A stretch of DNA of 64,000 nucleotides from an uncultured Myxococcales bacterium. GTDB taxonomy: Bacteria; Myxococcota_A; Polyangia; Polyangiales; Polyangiaceae. Positions within the stretch are counted from its first letter, which is position 1. Every line of letters starts with the position of its first letter. The stretch spans positions 1 to 64,000 of the forward strand of contig CALFEQ010000111.1 in assembly GCA_937949945.1 (NCBI GenBank), given 5' to 3'. The position numbers and the translations under genes are program-made. Under the pieces are notes generated by a model that worked only from the letters and a program-made list of their open reading frames with translations, was not told the origin of the DNA and did no database searches. This document shows, piece after piece, positions 37,501 through 45,644 of this stretch.

Positions 37501-39152
37501 AGAAGGACGAAGAGACATCCTCGCTTGAGGCTGGAGCGGCAATCGCCGACCCGCTCGACAAGCACAACACCGACGCGGACGACGAGCACGGGCGGACGGA
37601 AGCGGGTGAGATGGAGGACGGCGACAAGACGGACGAGGAGGGCTCGGAGCGAGCCGAGCCGCCCGCGAACGAGGCCAAGCCCGCGAAGGAGGCCGAGGCC
37701 GCGAAGGAGACTGCCTCCGCGAAGGAGGCGGAGCCCGCGGCGGCCAAGCCCGACGACGGCGGCGCGCGTGCGCGCCGCGTGGTCGGCGGTGCGGCGGAGG
37801 GCCCGGCGGCGCGGAGGCCTCAGCCGCCGGCGCGTCGCATCCTGCGCACCATCTATTGGGCGGTCTGGTTCGTCCTGACGCCGTTCGTGCTCTCGTGCGT
37901 CCTCGTCTGGGCGCTCACGCCCGCGAGCGGCGTCGAGCACGGCGGGGTGCTCGGCTGGATCGAGGAGAAGGTCCGCGATCAGCCCGTGCCCTTCGGAATC
38001 GTCGTCTTCACCCTCTTCGAGATGGCGCTCTGGGCGGTGCGTCACCACCTGCCGCTCGCCTATCACGCGCACCCGCCGCTGCGCGAGGGACTGCCGAGGG
38101 GGATGCGCGGTCCGTTCGAGAAGGCGCGCGCGCTCATCGAAGAGGCGGAGGGGATCCTCGAGAAGCACAAGGACGCGGTCACGCGCGAGCTCTCCGCGAA
38201 GGAGCGCGACGCGCTCCGCGCCGACCTCGACGCGCTCGAGGCGACGATGGAACGCGAGCCCTTCGACGAGGACGCGTTCCTCGAAGCGCTCGTGAAGGCG
38301 GACGGCGAGGTCGACGCGAAGCTCGGTCGTTGGCGCAAGAGCGAGGTGCGCGAGTACGCCGAGTCGATCGTCGTCGCCATCGCCGTCGCGATGGCGCTCC
38401 GTACCTTCGTCGTCGAGGCGTTCAAGATCCCGAGCGGCTCGATGATCCCCACGCTCCAAGTGGGCGATCACATCTTCGTGAACAAGTTCACGTACGGCCC
38501 GGCGATTCCGTGGACCCGCGCGCGGCTCTGGTCGAACATGCCGCCGAAGCGCGGGGACGTGATCGTGTTCTCGTACCCCGAGCACCCGGATCAGGACTTC
38601 ATCAAGCGGGTGATCGCGGTCCCGGGCGACAAGCTCGAGGCGCGTGGCGGTCATCCCATCATCAACGGCTGGGAGGTCCCGAGCTGCCGCGCGGGCACGT
38701 ACTCGTACACGGAGCAGCAGGACGGCATCCGCCACGAAGGCGAGGTGTTCGTCGAGTTCCTCGAGGACGAGGCGTACCTGACGCTCTACGATCGCCAGGC
38801 CCTCCAGACCGAGTACCAGGGCCCGTACTACGTGAAGCCGGGCGAGGTCTGGGTGATGGGCGACAACCGGAACAACAGCCACGACTCGCGCATGTGGTTC
38901 GGCGGCACGGGTGGCGGCGTCCCGTTCGCGAACATCAAGGGCCGCGCCCTGTTCGTGTGGCTCAGCGTCTCGGACAGCATCGACTGGTCGAGGATGTTCG
39001 CGCCGGTGATGGGGCGTCCCCCGAGCAAGGGCCCGTTCCCCGGCATGCACCCGGCGCTGAAGGCGCTCGAGGGCCCGGTCGAAAAGTGCCTCCGCGAGCG
39101 GCCTCCGCTCGAGAAGACGAGGCCGCCGCCGGGACCTGGTACGATCCGGTGA
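37497..39152 (+). CDS. lepB: Signal peptidase I with long N-terminal extension
   Basis: A 551-residue protein against about 324 in E. coli. Residues 1-110 are charged and Ala/Glu/Lys-rich. Two membrane segments follow (about 120-142 and 165-185), then about 90 residues of charged helix, then a third hydrophobic segment (IVVAIAVAMALRTFVV) leading into the S26 catalytic region. The Ser is in IPSGSMIPTL (near 315) and the general-base Lys in DFIKRVIAVPGD (near 370). VMGDNRNNSHDSR completes the active site. It cleaves Sec and Tat signal peptides. It sits inside an operon of lipoproteins, with stop/start overlaps on both sides. Confidence 0.93.
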   Translation: MKKDEETSSLEAGAAIADPLDKHNTDADDEHGRTEAGEMEDGDKTDEEGSERAEPPANEAKPAKEAEAAKETASAKEAEPAAAKPDDGGARARRVVGGAAEGPAARRPQPPARRILRTIYWAVWFVLTPFVLSCVLVWALTPASGVEHGGVLGWIEEKVRDQPVPFGIVVFTLFEMALWAVRHHLPLAYHAHPPLREGLPRGMRGPFEKARALIEEAEGILEKHKDAVTRELSAKERDALRADLDALEATMEREPFDEDAFLEALVKADGEVDAKLGRWRKSEVREYAESIVVAIAVAMALRTFVVEAFKIPSGSMIPTLQVGDHIFVNKFTYGPAIPWTRARLWSNMPPKRGDVIVFSYPEHPDQDFIKRVIAVPGDKLEARGGHPIINGWEVPSCRAGTYSYTEQQDGIRHEGEVFVEFLEDEAYLTLYDRQALQTEYQGPYYVKPGEVWVMGDNRNNSHDSRMWFGGTGGGVPFANIKGRALFVWLSVSDSIDWSRMFAPVMGRPPSKGPFPGMHPALKALEGPVEKCLRERPPLEKTRPPPGPGTIR

Positions 39153-39409
39153 TGATGCGTAGCTCGGATGTGCTGAGGCCGTCGCGGATGGCGGCGGTCG
39201 TCGTCGTATGCGCCGCGCTCGCGTCGGCGCTCGTCGGATGCTCCGCCGCCCAGAAGGCGGCGCAGGAGGACCCGATGAGGTGCGAGCGCGATCCCGAGTG
39301 CGACAAGAAGCGTGGTCGCACGGCCGACTGCTCGCTCCAGTGCAGCGACGATCCGGCGTGCATGGAACGCTGCGAGCAGTTCCAGGCGCCGACGAAGCTC
39401 GGTCACTGA
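39152..39409 (+). CDS. Small Cys-rich lipoprotein
   Basis: An 85-residue protein that starts in an ATGA overlap with the lepB stop. The signal peptide ends at LVGC. The mature part has eight more Cys in a regular pattern (C-x5-C, then C-x3-C, then C-x3-C), which suggests disulphide pairing. The family is unknown. It is the third gene of the lepB operon. Confidence 0.7.
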   Translation: MMRSSDVLRPSRMAAVVVVCAALASALVGCSAAQKAAQEDPMRCERDPECDKKRGRTADCSLQCSDDPACMERCEQFQAPTKLGH

Positions 39410-39440
39410 CGCGGGCGGCTCGGCGGTCTACTCTGCGGGC

Positions 39441-40874
39441 GTGAGGAGGAGCGCGCCGCTCATGGCTCTCGCCGCCGCCGGCGCATGCACGGCGTTCGTA
39501 GCGGCGTGCTCCACCGGCGAGCCCGCGCGGCCGGCGCGCGTCTCGCCGCGCGTCGAGACGCGCGACTTCGGCAGCGGCGCACGCCTGCGAGCACGCGCGT
39601 GGGACGTCGACGGCGCGCTCCTCCTTCGCGACTTCTTCGACGTCGAGCGCGACGAGCCGTGCGCCTTCTTGGAGGACGGCCTCGCTCGCATCGGCCCGGG
39701 GCGCGCGTACTACTGCCTGCCGCTCGGGATGGCGGTGCACGACGCCGGCTCCGGTCCTTTCGCCGACAGGCGATGCACCGTGCCCGTGGCGCTCGCGTCG
39801 TTCGCGGGCCCATCGGCGTACGCCCTCGTCCGTCCCGTCGACGCCTGCGCCTCCGCGCCGGAGGTCCGTCGTGCCGGTGCCGCGAGGGCGACGTTCCCAT
39901 GGGTGCTCGCCGGGAACCGCTGCGTGCGTTCGCCGACCGAGCTCGTCGTGCAGGAGCTCGGTGACGTCGTCCCGCTCGAGTCGTTCGTGCGCGCGGAAGA
40001 GCACGTCGAGGATCGCGGCTCGCGCATCGGAGCCCTCGTCGTGAGGAGCCCGGACGGCGCCTGGCAGACCGTCGGCGGCTTCGATCGGCAGCGCGGCTTC
40101 GCGGTGCGCGCCGAGAGCCCTTCCGGCGCGCCGGCGCGCTGGGTGCCGTCGCGCGTCGCCTTCCAAGGTGCGGGCGAGGTCCTGTTCGCGGACGACGCGT
40201 GCACGTCACCGGTGCCGACGAAGATCGCGCGCGACGCGCTCTGTCCTCTCGAGGCGGCGCTCGTCTTCACCGATCCGTGCGGGGGCACGTCGTGGTTCGA
40301 GCTCGGACCGCCCGTGGACGCGTCGACGCTCTTCGCACCGAGCGATCTCGGCTTCTGCAGCCGCGGGGCGCGCCCGGGCGTCTTCGCGTTCACGCTCGGT
40401 GCGCCCATCGCTCCGGAGTCGCTGGCGCCGGTGTCCTTCTCGGAGGTCGGCGGCGACGTCGTCCGCAGGCGTGGCTTCGCCGGCGTCGGCGGCTCCGTCG
40501 TGACGTGGGGCGACGTCATCGACGCGCGGACGCGCGAGCCTTGCGCACCGGCGACGGCGATCGACGGCGTCGTACGCTGCCTTCCGACGGCGTCCGCCAC
40601 GATCGACCTGTTCGCCGACGCGTCGTGCATCGACCCCGCCTTCGCGGAGCCGATCTCGCCGTGTGGCGAGGTCCCGTCGCGCCGATTCGTGCGCGCCGAC
40701 GAGCCCGACGGCGCTCGCGTCTTCGAGGTGACGGGGGAGGCGACGGCGCTCCATCGGCTCGACGGCGACGCATGCACGCGCGTCACGCCGATCGTGCCCT
40801 CGCGCGGGTACGCCGTGCGGGAGGTGGACGTCGCGGGGTTCGTGCCGGCCCTGGAGCGGGAGCTGCCGCCGTGA
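39441..40874 (+). CDS. Large lipoprotein, function unknown
   Basis: A 477-residue protein from a GTG start, with a short signal peptide and a FVAACSTG lipobox. The mature part is mostly beta-strand-like with many single Cys spread evenly, and may be built of repeated units starting with a hydrophobic strand and ending in CLP or CSP. No known family is apparent. It lies 31 bp behind the small lipoprotein and is probably the last gene of the lepB operon. Codon use matches its neighbours. Confidence 0.65.
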   Translation: MRRSAPLMALAAAGACTAFVAACSTGEPARPARVSPRVETRDFGSGARLRARAWDVDGALLLRDFFDVERDEPCAFLEDGLARIGPGRAYYCLPLGMAVHDAGSGPFADRRCTVPVALASFAGPSAYALVRPVDACASAPEVRRAGAARATFPWVLAGNRCVRSPTELVVQELGDVVPLESFVRAEEHVEDRGSRIGALVVRSPDGAWQTVGGFDRQRGFAVRAESPSGAPARWVPSRVAFQGAGEVLFADDACTSPVPTKIARDALCPLEAALVFTDPCGGTSWFELGPPVDASTLFAPSDLGFCSRGARPGVFAFTLGAPIAPESLAPVSFSEVGGDVVRRRGFAGVGGSVVTWGDVIDARTREPCAPATAIDGVVRCLPTASATIDLFADASCIDPAFAEPISPCGEVPSRRFVRADEPDGARVFEVTGEATALHRLDGDACTRVTPIVPSRGYAVREVDVAGFVPALERELPP

Positions 40875-41373
40875 GGGGGCCGTGATCACGAGGCCCAGGC
40901 GGCCGTGCATCTACGACTTTGGCGGCCGTTCCCTCGCGGTACCTCAGATCGCGAGTACGTCGATGGTCTGGGCTCCTCGTCCACGCGCTCGACGGCGCAG
41001 CGGCTCTGTTCGGCGTCGTCGATCGGAACTTCAGGAACGAACCGAGCGTGGGTGCTCCCGCCGAGCGCTGCCCGCGCACGCGGCCGCGTGCGTGTTGCAT
41101 ACGCGCGCGTGCTCATGAGCGTTTGCTTCGTGGGTCTGCCGCGTGACGTACGCGCGCTCGATCGTGTGCAGTTCGTCGAGCCCATGCCGGCGTTCCTCAC
41201 CGACTTCTTCCGCGCTCGCAGATTCTCGTGACGAAACTTCGAGAGCCGTCGCAGAAACTCGCGAGAGGTATGCCCGTGATCGGCGCTCGCCGCCGGATTT
41301 CCACGAGTTGCGCGTGCGCAGCGGTTGGACCGCGGCTTGCTCTTCCGTCGGGCATTGGAGGAGAAGATCGAAG
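40875..41373. other. 499-bp spacer with degenerate coding debris
   Basis: No complete gene is supported. The spacer holds a short copy of an aldehyde dehydrogenase active-site segment (40983-41025, minus strand). It ends with a clear GGAGGAG ribosome site at 41357-41363 for the serine hydrolase gene. A 108-codon open frame on the plus strand (40905-41231) has coding-like third positions in places but no ribosome site and no family similarity. Confidence 0.5.
40983..41025 (-). pseudogene. Aldehyde dehydrogenase active-site fragment
   Basis: These 43 nt match 43764-43806 inside the intact aldehyde dehydrogenase gene at 39 of 43 positions, without gaps and on the same strand. The fragment reads IDDAEQSRCAVERV where the intact gene reads IYNAGQSCCAVERV, the catalytic cysteine motif. 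Similarity stops sharply on both sides. It is far too short to be functional and is either a copy from the neighbour or the last piece of a decayed paralogue. Confidence 0.6.
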
Positions 41374-42891
41374 ATGGTGCGTCGTGCTCTTCTGCTTCTT
41401 GCATCGTGCTTGTTCGCCACCGTCGGTTGCAACGACGACAGCGTGGACGTGGCGCCCTGCGCCGCGGAGGCGACGTGCTACGACGGTAGCGAGCCACCGC
41501 CGCCGCCGCCGGCGCCCGGTCTGGACGGATGCAATGGGGAAGACATCTCCAAACAGACGCCCTACGAGCGCATCCTCTACTGCAGGGAGTGCTCGCCGGA
41601 CTGGTCCTTCACGCTCTCGGGCGTTCCGGTCTGCGGCGTGCCGGAGCCGCCGAGTCTGAACCCGCAGGAGCCGACGCCGGTGCCGGCCGAGCCGCCCGAG
41701 CTCGACCTCGTGAAGTTCGAAGCGTACATGCGGCGCCGCGACGGCGATACCGTCGGGTACGCGTGGGCCCTCGTCGACACGAGGCCGGGCTACCCGCGGC
41801 TCGCGGCTTCGGGCGCGTTCGGCATCGCGAGGCCGGGTGCCGCGGGCGCGACCCGGGGCGAGAGCATGAAGACGTCGACGCCTGCGAACGTCGGCAGCGT
41901 GGCGAAGATGCTCGGCGGCATCTCGCTCCTCTACGTGTACGAGCACCTCACGCCGGCGCAGAACCCGCAGGGGATCTCCCTCGAGCGGTTCCTCGCGACG
42001 CCGTTCCTGTACTTCCTGCCGATGCCCGCGAAGAAGTTCGCGGACCCGTCGCTCGCCTCGATCACGATCGGCAGCCTCCTTCAGCACCGCAGCGGTCTGC
42101 GCCTCGATACGAGCTTGCAACCCGCGCAGGACCTCAAGAACCTGCTCCAGCAGAAGATCAACCCCGCGGATCAGGTCCGCGAGTACAACAACATGAACCT
42201 GCTCATCGCGCGCTATCTCATCACGTTCCTCGCCAACGAGAACGCGCGCGTGGAGCTGGAGAAGAACCCGAACATCTCCATCGACGAGCTCAGCGCCGAA
42301 GTCGACAAGAAGACGCGCCTGTACTACGCAGCCTTCCTCAACACGACGCTGAAGGACGTCGTCGGTGACAACTTCACCGCGACCTGCTTCGCGGCCGAGA
42401 CGCCCGGCGCCGCGTACATGTTCGACAACGCCGTCGACCGCAACGCGCACATCTACAGCTCGAAGGACTGGGGCGGATGCTCGACGCAGGGCGGGATCTG
42501 GGTGTCCGTCGAAGACTTGGCGAGGTTCTTCGCGGCGTACCGCAACAACAAGCTGATCAGCGAGCGCACGCGGCGCATCATGAGCAACCGCGCCGATCTG
42601 AACGGCGTGCCCGGCGACGGCCGCCTCGTCTGGGCGAGCTACGACAACCCGGGCAACGGGACGCGGTCGCCGTGGCTAAAGGACAACTTCCAGGTCGGGA
42701 GCTTCTTCGGCCACGGCGGCGACCACCCGCGCGAGGTCGACGGAATCGAGTACCACGCGCACGCTGCCGTCATCGAGCTCTTGTGGGGTTACTACGGCAT
42801 CGCGATCGTCAACTCGCGTGAGATGGGATCGGGCACGCTCATGATGCAGTTGAAGAACGCCTTCGCCGCGGCTCTCGGCTGGCAGGACTGA
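41374..42891 (+). CDS. Serine-hydrolase (beta-lactamase superfamily) lipoprotein
   Basis: A 505-residue lipoprotein with a strong GGAGGAG ribosome site. The signal ends at ATVGC. A Pro-rich, Cys-containing linker runs to about residue 110. The hydrolase domain shows SVAKMLGG (SxxK, with VGS before it), an LLQHRSGLRL block, REYNNMNLLI (YxN) and a C-terminal FGHGGDHP (HxG type). The domain is about 380 residues. It is likely an esterase or peptidase at the cell surface. Antibiotic resistance is not implied. It ends at a strong bidirectional hairpin. Confidence 0.85.
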   Translation: MVRRALLLLASCLFATVGCNDDSVDVAPCAAEATCYDGSEPPPPPPAPGLDGCNGEDISKQTPYERILYCRECSPDWSFTLSGVPVCGVPEPPSLNPQEPTPVPAEPPELDLVKFEAYMRRRDGDTVGYAWALVDTRPGYPRLAASGAFGIARPGAAGATRGESMKTSTPANVGSVAKMLGGISLLYVYEHLTPAQNPQGISLERFLATPFLYFLPMPAKKFADPSLASITIGSLLQHRSGLRLDTSLQPAQDLKNLLQQKINPADQVREYNNMNLLIARYLITFLANENARVELEKNPNISIDELSAEVDKKTRLYYAAFLNTTLKDVVGDNFTATCFAAETPGAAYMFDNAVDRNAHIYSSKDWGGCSTQGGIWVSVEDLARFFAAYRNNKLISERTRRIMSNRADLNGVPGDGRLVWASYDNPGNGTRSPWLKDNFQVGSFFGHGGDHPREVDGIEYHAHAAVIELLWGYYGIAIVNSREMGSGTLMMQLKNAFAAALGWQD

Positions 42892-42911
42892 AGAACCGTT
42901 TCGATCGGACG

Positions 42912-42958
42912 ATGGAGAAGAGCCACGAGGTCGAAAGACCCGTGGCTCTTCGCTCCAT
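42912..42958. terminator. Bidirectional hairpin with GAAA tetraloop
   Basis: ATGGAG plus AAGAGCCACG pairs with CGTGGCTCTT plus CTCCAT across a 2-nt bulge. An inner GGTC-GAAA-GACC closes the hairpin with a GNRA tetraloop. It lies between the convergent hydrolase gene (ends 42891) and a small minus-strand gene (ends 42999). Only TTT follows on the plus strand. Confidence 0.7.
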
Positions 42959-42998
42959 TTCCGAGACCCAATCGCGGTCGAGTGGTTTGGAACGCGGG

Positions 42999-43133
42999 CT
43001 ACGTGCGCCCTTGGTCTCCGAGCGCGTACTCGTGCTGAAAGGTGTCGCCGAGCTCGAACTGAATGGCCATCCAGGTCTCGCGTTTGCACGACGGACACGT
43101 GAGAGCCATGCGAAGGATGTTGAATGCACCCAT
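42999..43133 (-). CDS. 44-residue protein with one CPSC motif
   Basis: A very small gene with a well-placed GGAGGAA ribosome site. The protein starts MGAFNILRMALTCPSC and continues KRETWMAIQFELGDTFQHEY. It looks like the first half of a zinc-ribbon protein with only one of the two CxxC knuckles. It may bind metal as a dimer or may be truncated. It lies 53 bp after the aldehyde dehydrogenase gene on the same strand. Confidence 0.6.
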   Translation of the reverse strand: MGAFNILRMALTCPSCKRETWMAIQFELGDTFQHEYALGDQGRT

Positions 43134-43186
43134 CAGTGTTCCTCCACGAGGAAGGGCTCGGCACGGACCGTCGCGCTTGGTCGCGC

Positions 43187-44578
43187 TCAGAAGCCGAGCC
43201 GGAAATGGATCGCCTTCGGTCGTGTGAGGGCGTCGAAGCCTAGGGCGCTGAGAGTGACGCCTCGGCCGGAGTCTTTCACGCCGGTCCACGGGAGCGCGGG
43301 ATCGAGCGCGTCGCAGCGGTTCATGTAGACGGTGCCGAACTGGAGCGAACGCGCCATGCGGGCGGCGCGCTCCCGGTCGCTCGTCCACACGCTCGCGGTG
43401 AGGCCGAGCCGGGAGTGGTTCATCTTCGCGAGCGCCTCCTCGTCGGAGGCGACCTTCGCGATCGCGAGGATGGGGCCGAAGGACTCGCGGCGCATGAGGT
43501 CGGCTTCCTGCGGAACGTCGCGGAGCATCGTCGCCTCGAAGAAGCGCCCCTTGCCACCGACCTGCGTGGCCTTGCCGCCGACGACGAGCTTCGCGCCCTT
43601 TCCGACGGCGTCGCGGACGAAGTCCTCGAGCTCCTTCGGATGCCACGGCTGCGCGATGGGGCCGAGGGTCGTCGCGGCGTCGAAGGGATCGCCCATGACG
43701 TACGCGCGGACGAGCGGCTCGGCCGCGGCGACGAAGCGCTCGTAGATCGACTCGTGGACGTAGACGCGCTCGACGGCGCAGCAGCTCTGTCCGGCGTTGT
43801 AGATCGCGCCGTCGACGATGTTCTCGACGGTCTTCTCGAGATCGCAGTCGGCGGCCGCGTACGCGGGATCGTTGCCACCGAGCTCGAGCCCGACGTGCAT
43901 GAACCTGTCCTTCGCGGCGGCCTGGATGCGGTGCCCGCCGTGGACGGATCCGGTGAAGAGGACGTGGTCGATGCGCTCGTCGCCGACGAGCCGCTCCGTC
44001 GCCGCGTAGTCGAGGAAGATCGCGGAGACCGTGCCCTTCGGCGCTGCGGCCTCCTCGAACGCGCGCGCGAAGTGCCACCCGCAGAGCGGCGTGCGCGGCG
44101 AGTGCTTCACGACGACGGCGTTCCCGGCGAGCACCGCAGGCACGATCGCGTTGACCGCCGTGAGGAGCGGGTAGTTCCACGCCGGTAGATCGAGCACGAC
44201 GCCGAGCGGCTCCTTGACGATGCGCCGCTCGAATTTCTCCTTCGGCGGCAGCACGATGTCGGCGAGCGCCTCCTTCGCGATGCTCTGCATGTAGCGCCAA
44301 CGCTCGGCCATCCCCCGGATCTCGTTCCGCGACTGCGCCAGCGGCTTGCCCATCTGGCGCGTGATGTCGGCGGCGATCTCCTCGGCGCGCGCCTCCATCT
44401 TGCCGAGCGCGCGATCCGTCAGCGCGACGCGCTCCTCGACGGACATCGCCGCGAGCGCGTTCGCCGCGCCCCGCGCTTCGTCGAGGACGCGGGAGAGCTC
44501 GTCCTCGGAGGTCACCTCGACCGTGCAGGCCGTCTCGCCGGTGTAGGGGTCGTCGATCGTGTGAGGGGCCGTCGCCAT
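43187..44578 (-). CDS. Aldehyde dehydrogenase family protein
   Basis: A 463-residue NAD(P)-dependent aldehyde dehydrogenase. Motifs are LDLPAWNYPLLTAVNAIVPA, VVVKHSPRTPL (cofactor Lys), VLFTGSVHGG, LELGGNDPAY with the general-base Glu, and YNAGQSCCAVERV with the catalytic Cys near residue 265. It resembles succinate-semialdehyde and betaine-aldehyde type enzymes but the substrate is not resolved. No pathway partner is beside it. The small CPSC gene follows and a short gene precedes it by 29 bp. Confidence 0.92.
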   Translation of the reverse strand: MATAPHTIDDPYTGETACTVEVTSEDELSRVLDEARGAANALAAMSVEERVALTDRALGKMEARAEEIAADITRQMGKPLAQSRNEIRGMAERWRYMQSIAKEALADIVLPPKEKFERRIVKEPLGVVLDLPAWNYPLLTAVNAIVPAVLAGNAVVVKHSPRTPLCGWHFARAFEEAAAPKGTVSAIFLDYAATERLVGDERIDHVLFTGSVHGGHRIQAAAKDRFMHVGLELGGNDPAYAAADCDLEKTVENIVDGAIYNAGQSCCAVERVYVHESIYERFVAAAEPLVRAYVMGDPFDAATTLGPIAQPWHPKELEDFVRDAVGKGAKLVVGGKATQVGGKGRFFEATMLRDVPQEADLMRRESFGPILAIAKVASDEEALAKMNHSRLGLTASVWTSDRERAARMARSLQFGTVYMNRCDALDPALPWTGVKDSGRGVTLSALGFDALTRPKAIHFRLGF

Positions 44579-44607
44579 GGTGAGCGGGGAGGATAGCTCG
44601 AAGAGCG

Positions 44608-44793
44608 CTACTTCCGCCTCTTCCGCATGCCGGCGAGCAGATCGGCCGCTGCCGCGCTCGTCTCGAAGAGACGGACGAACATGGGCGCACCACGCCGCGC
44701 GACGACGTCGCGGATCGCAGCGAGGTCCCCGATGGGATCGCGCGGGACGAGCCCGAGCTCGAGCACGTCATCGACGTGCCACGCCCACGGCAC
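44608..44793 (-). CDS. Short protein, possibly the in-frame continuation of the YkgJ gene
   Basis: From the only possible start (GTG at 44793) this gives 61 residues (VPWAWHVDDVLELGLVPRDP, then RGAPMFVRLFETSAAAADLL). Coding-type codons continue upstream in the same frame for 29 more codons, right up to the TGA that ends the YkgJ gene, with no ATG, GTG or TTG on the way. So either a short gene starts at GTG, or the region is the tail of an interrupted YkgJ reading frame. No family is recognised. Confidence 0.45.
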   Translation of the reverse strand: MPWAWHVDDVLELGLVPRDPIGDLAAIRDVVARRGAPMFVRLFETSAAAADLLAGMRKRRK

Positions 44794-44880
44794 GAGGGGC
44801 CGCTCGTGGGGGAGCTTCGGCGCGAGGCGCTCGGCGAGTGTACCGGTGCGCTCGACGTCCGTGCGGACGACGTCCGTACG

Positions 44881-45222
44881 TCATCGCCTGCTTCCGATCA
44901 CGTCGAGAAAGCGCCGAGCCCGATCCCGTTTCAATGCGCGCTCCATGAGGCACGAGACGGATCCGCGCGTGAAGGCGCGACACGCCTCCGGCCGGCGCTC
45001 GTAGACGGTGCAGGCGAACCGGCCGTCTTCGGCGACCGACAGGGCCGCGCAGTGCCCCACCGGCGTGGGCTCGATGCGCATGAAGGCTTCCTCACCGTCG
45101 ACGACGACGAGCTGCTCCCCGGCGGGGCCGAGACGTCGTCGGTCCTCCTCGGTCACGCAGACGCGACGCACCGTCTCGGAGAAGCAGCATGCTGCGCAGT
45201 CCTGACAGTCGTCCAAGGTCAC
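44881..45222 (-). CDS. YkgJ-family Cys-cluster protein
   Basis: A 113-residue protein from a GTG start. The YkgJ/Fe-S-type cluster is complete at the N-terminus (CQDCAACC) with the further conserved VTEEDRRRLG, GHCAAL, FACTVYERRPEACRAF motif order. YkgJ proteins probably bind zinc or an Fe-S cluster, and their role is not settled. The stop TGA is followed in the same frame by coding-like sequence to 44608, which raises the question of an interrupted gene. Confidence 0.75.
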   Translation of the reverse strand: MTLDDCQDCAACCFSETVRRVCVTEEDRRRLGPAGEQLVVVDGEEAFMRIEPTPVGHCAALSVAEDGRFACTVYERRPEACRAFTRGSVSCLMERALKRDRARRFLDVIGSRR

Positions 45223-45644
45223 GATCGAGCTGATAGCAGAGGACGACCTGGGCTCTCGAAGCGCGTGAATGGGTTACGCTCACGAGGCTGGAGGGGGCGA
45301 CTTGGCTCGAGGGGGTCTTCTCGTCGCGTGTGGAGAAACTCGAGACGCGCACGATGCTCGCTCCGAGCGAGTGTGTGCATCGCAGCGCAGGCGTGTCTGA
45401 TCCTGTCTCGCGTAGAAGACGCGCAGGTTTGCTCGCGCCACCGCTACCGTGTGCCGCTCGCCGTCATGGGTGGAATGGCGCGCCGAGCAATCTTCCCGGC
45501 TTCCCCTTCGCACCCGGATACGACTCCACTTCCGCGACCCAGCCGACGGTCTCGAGCTGTACGACGGCTCCGGCGCTCGCGTTCCTACGGCGACCGCGCC
45601 GGGCTCTCCGTATTACCTCCTCGTACCGAACGGGCGGCGAAATC
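45223..45644. other. 422-bp spacer without a supported gene
   Basis: A plus-strand frame from 45449 reads RIRLHFRDPADGLELYDG and APGSPYYLLVPNG with fairly coding-like codons. It has no ribosome site, no family match, and runs into the neighbouring gene on the opposite strand. I treat it as possible debris. Nothing else is recognisable. Confidence 0.35.

Noticed and set aside
37470..40166. A minus-strand open frame of about 900 codons opposite lepB
   Set aside because: Antisense to clear signal peptidase and lipoprotein genes, with composition typical of a shadow reading.
41374..42891. Antibiotic-resistance beta-lactamase
   Set aside because: The SxxK/YxN/HxG motifs mark the superfamily only. 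The large Cys-containing lipoprotein form is more like surface esterases or peptidases.
44881..44883. Selenocysteine codon in the YkgJ gene
   Set aside because: An in-frame TGA alone is not enough. I see no clear SECIS-like hairpin directly after it and no cysteine-containing homologue can be checked here. Reported only as an interrupted or continuing frame.
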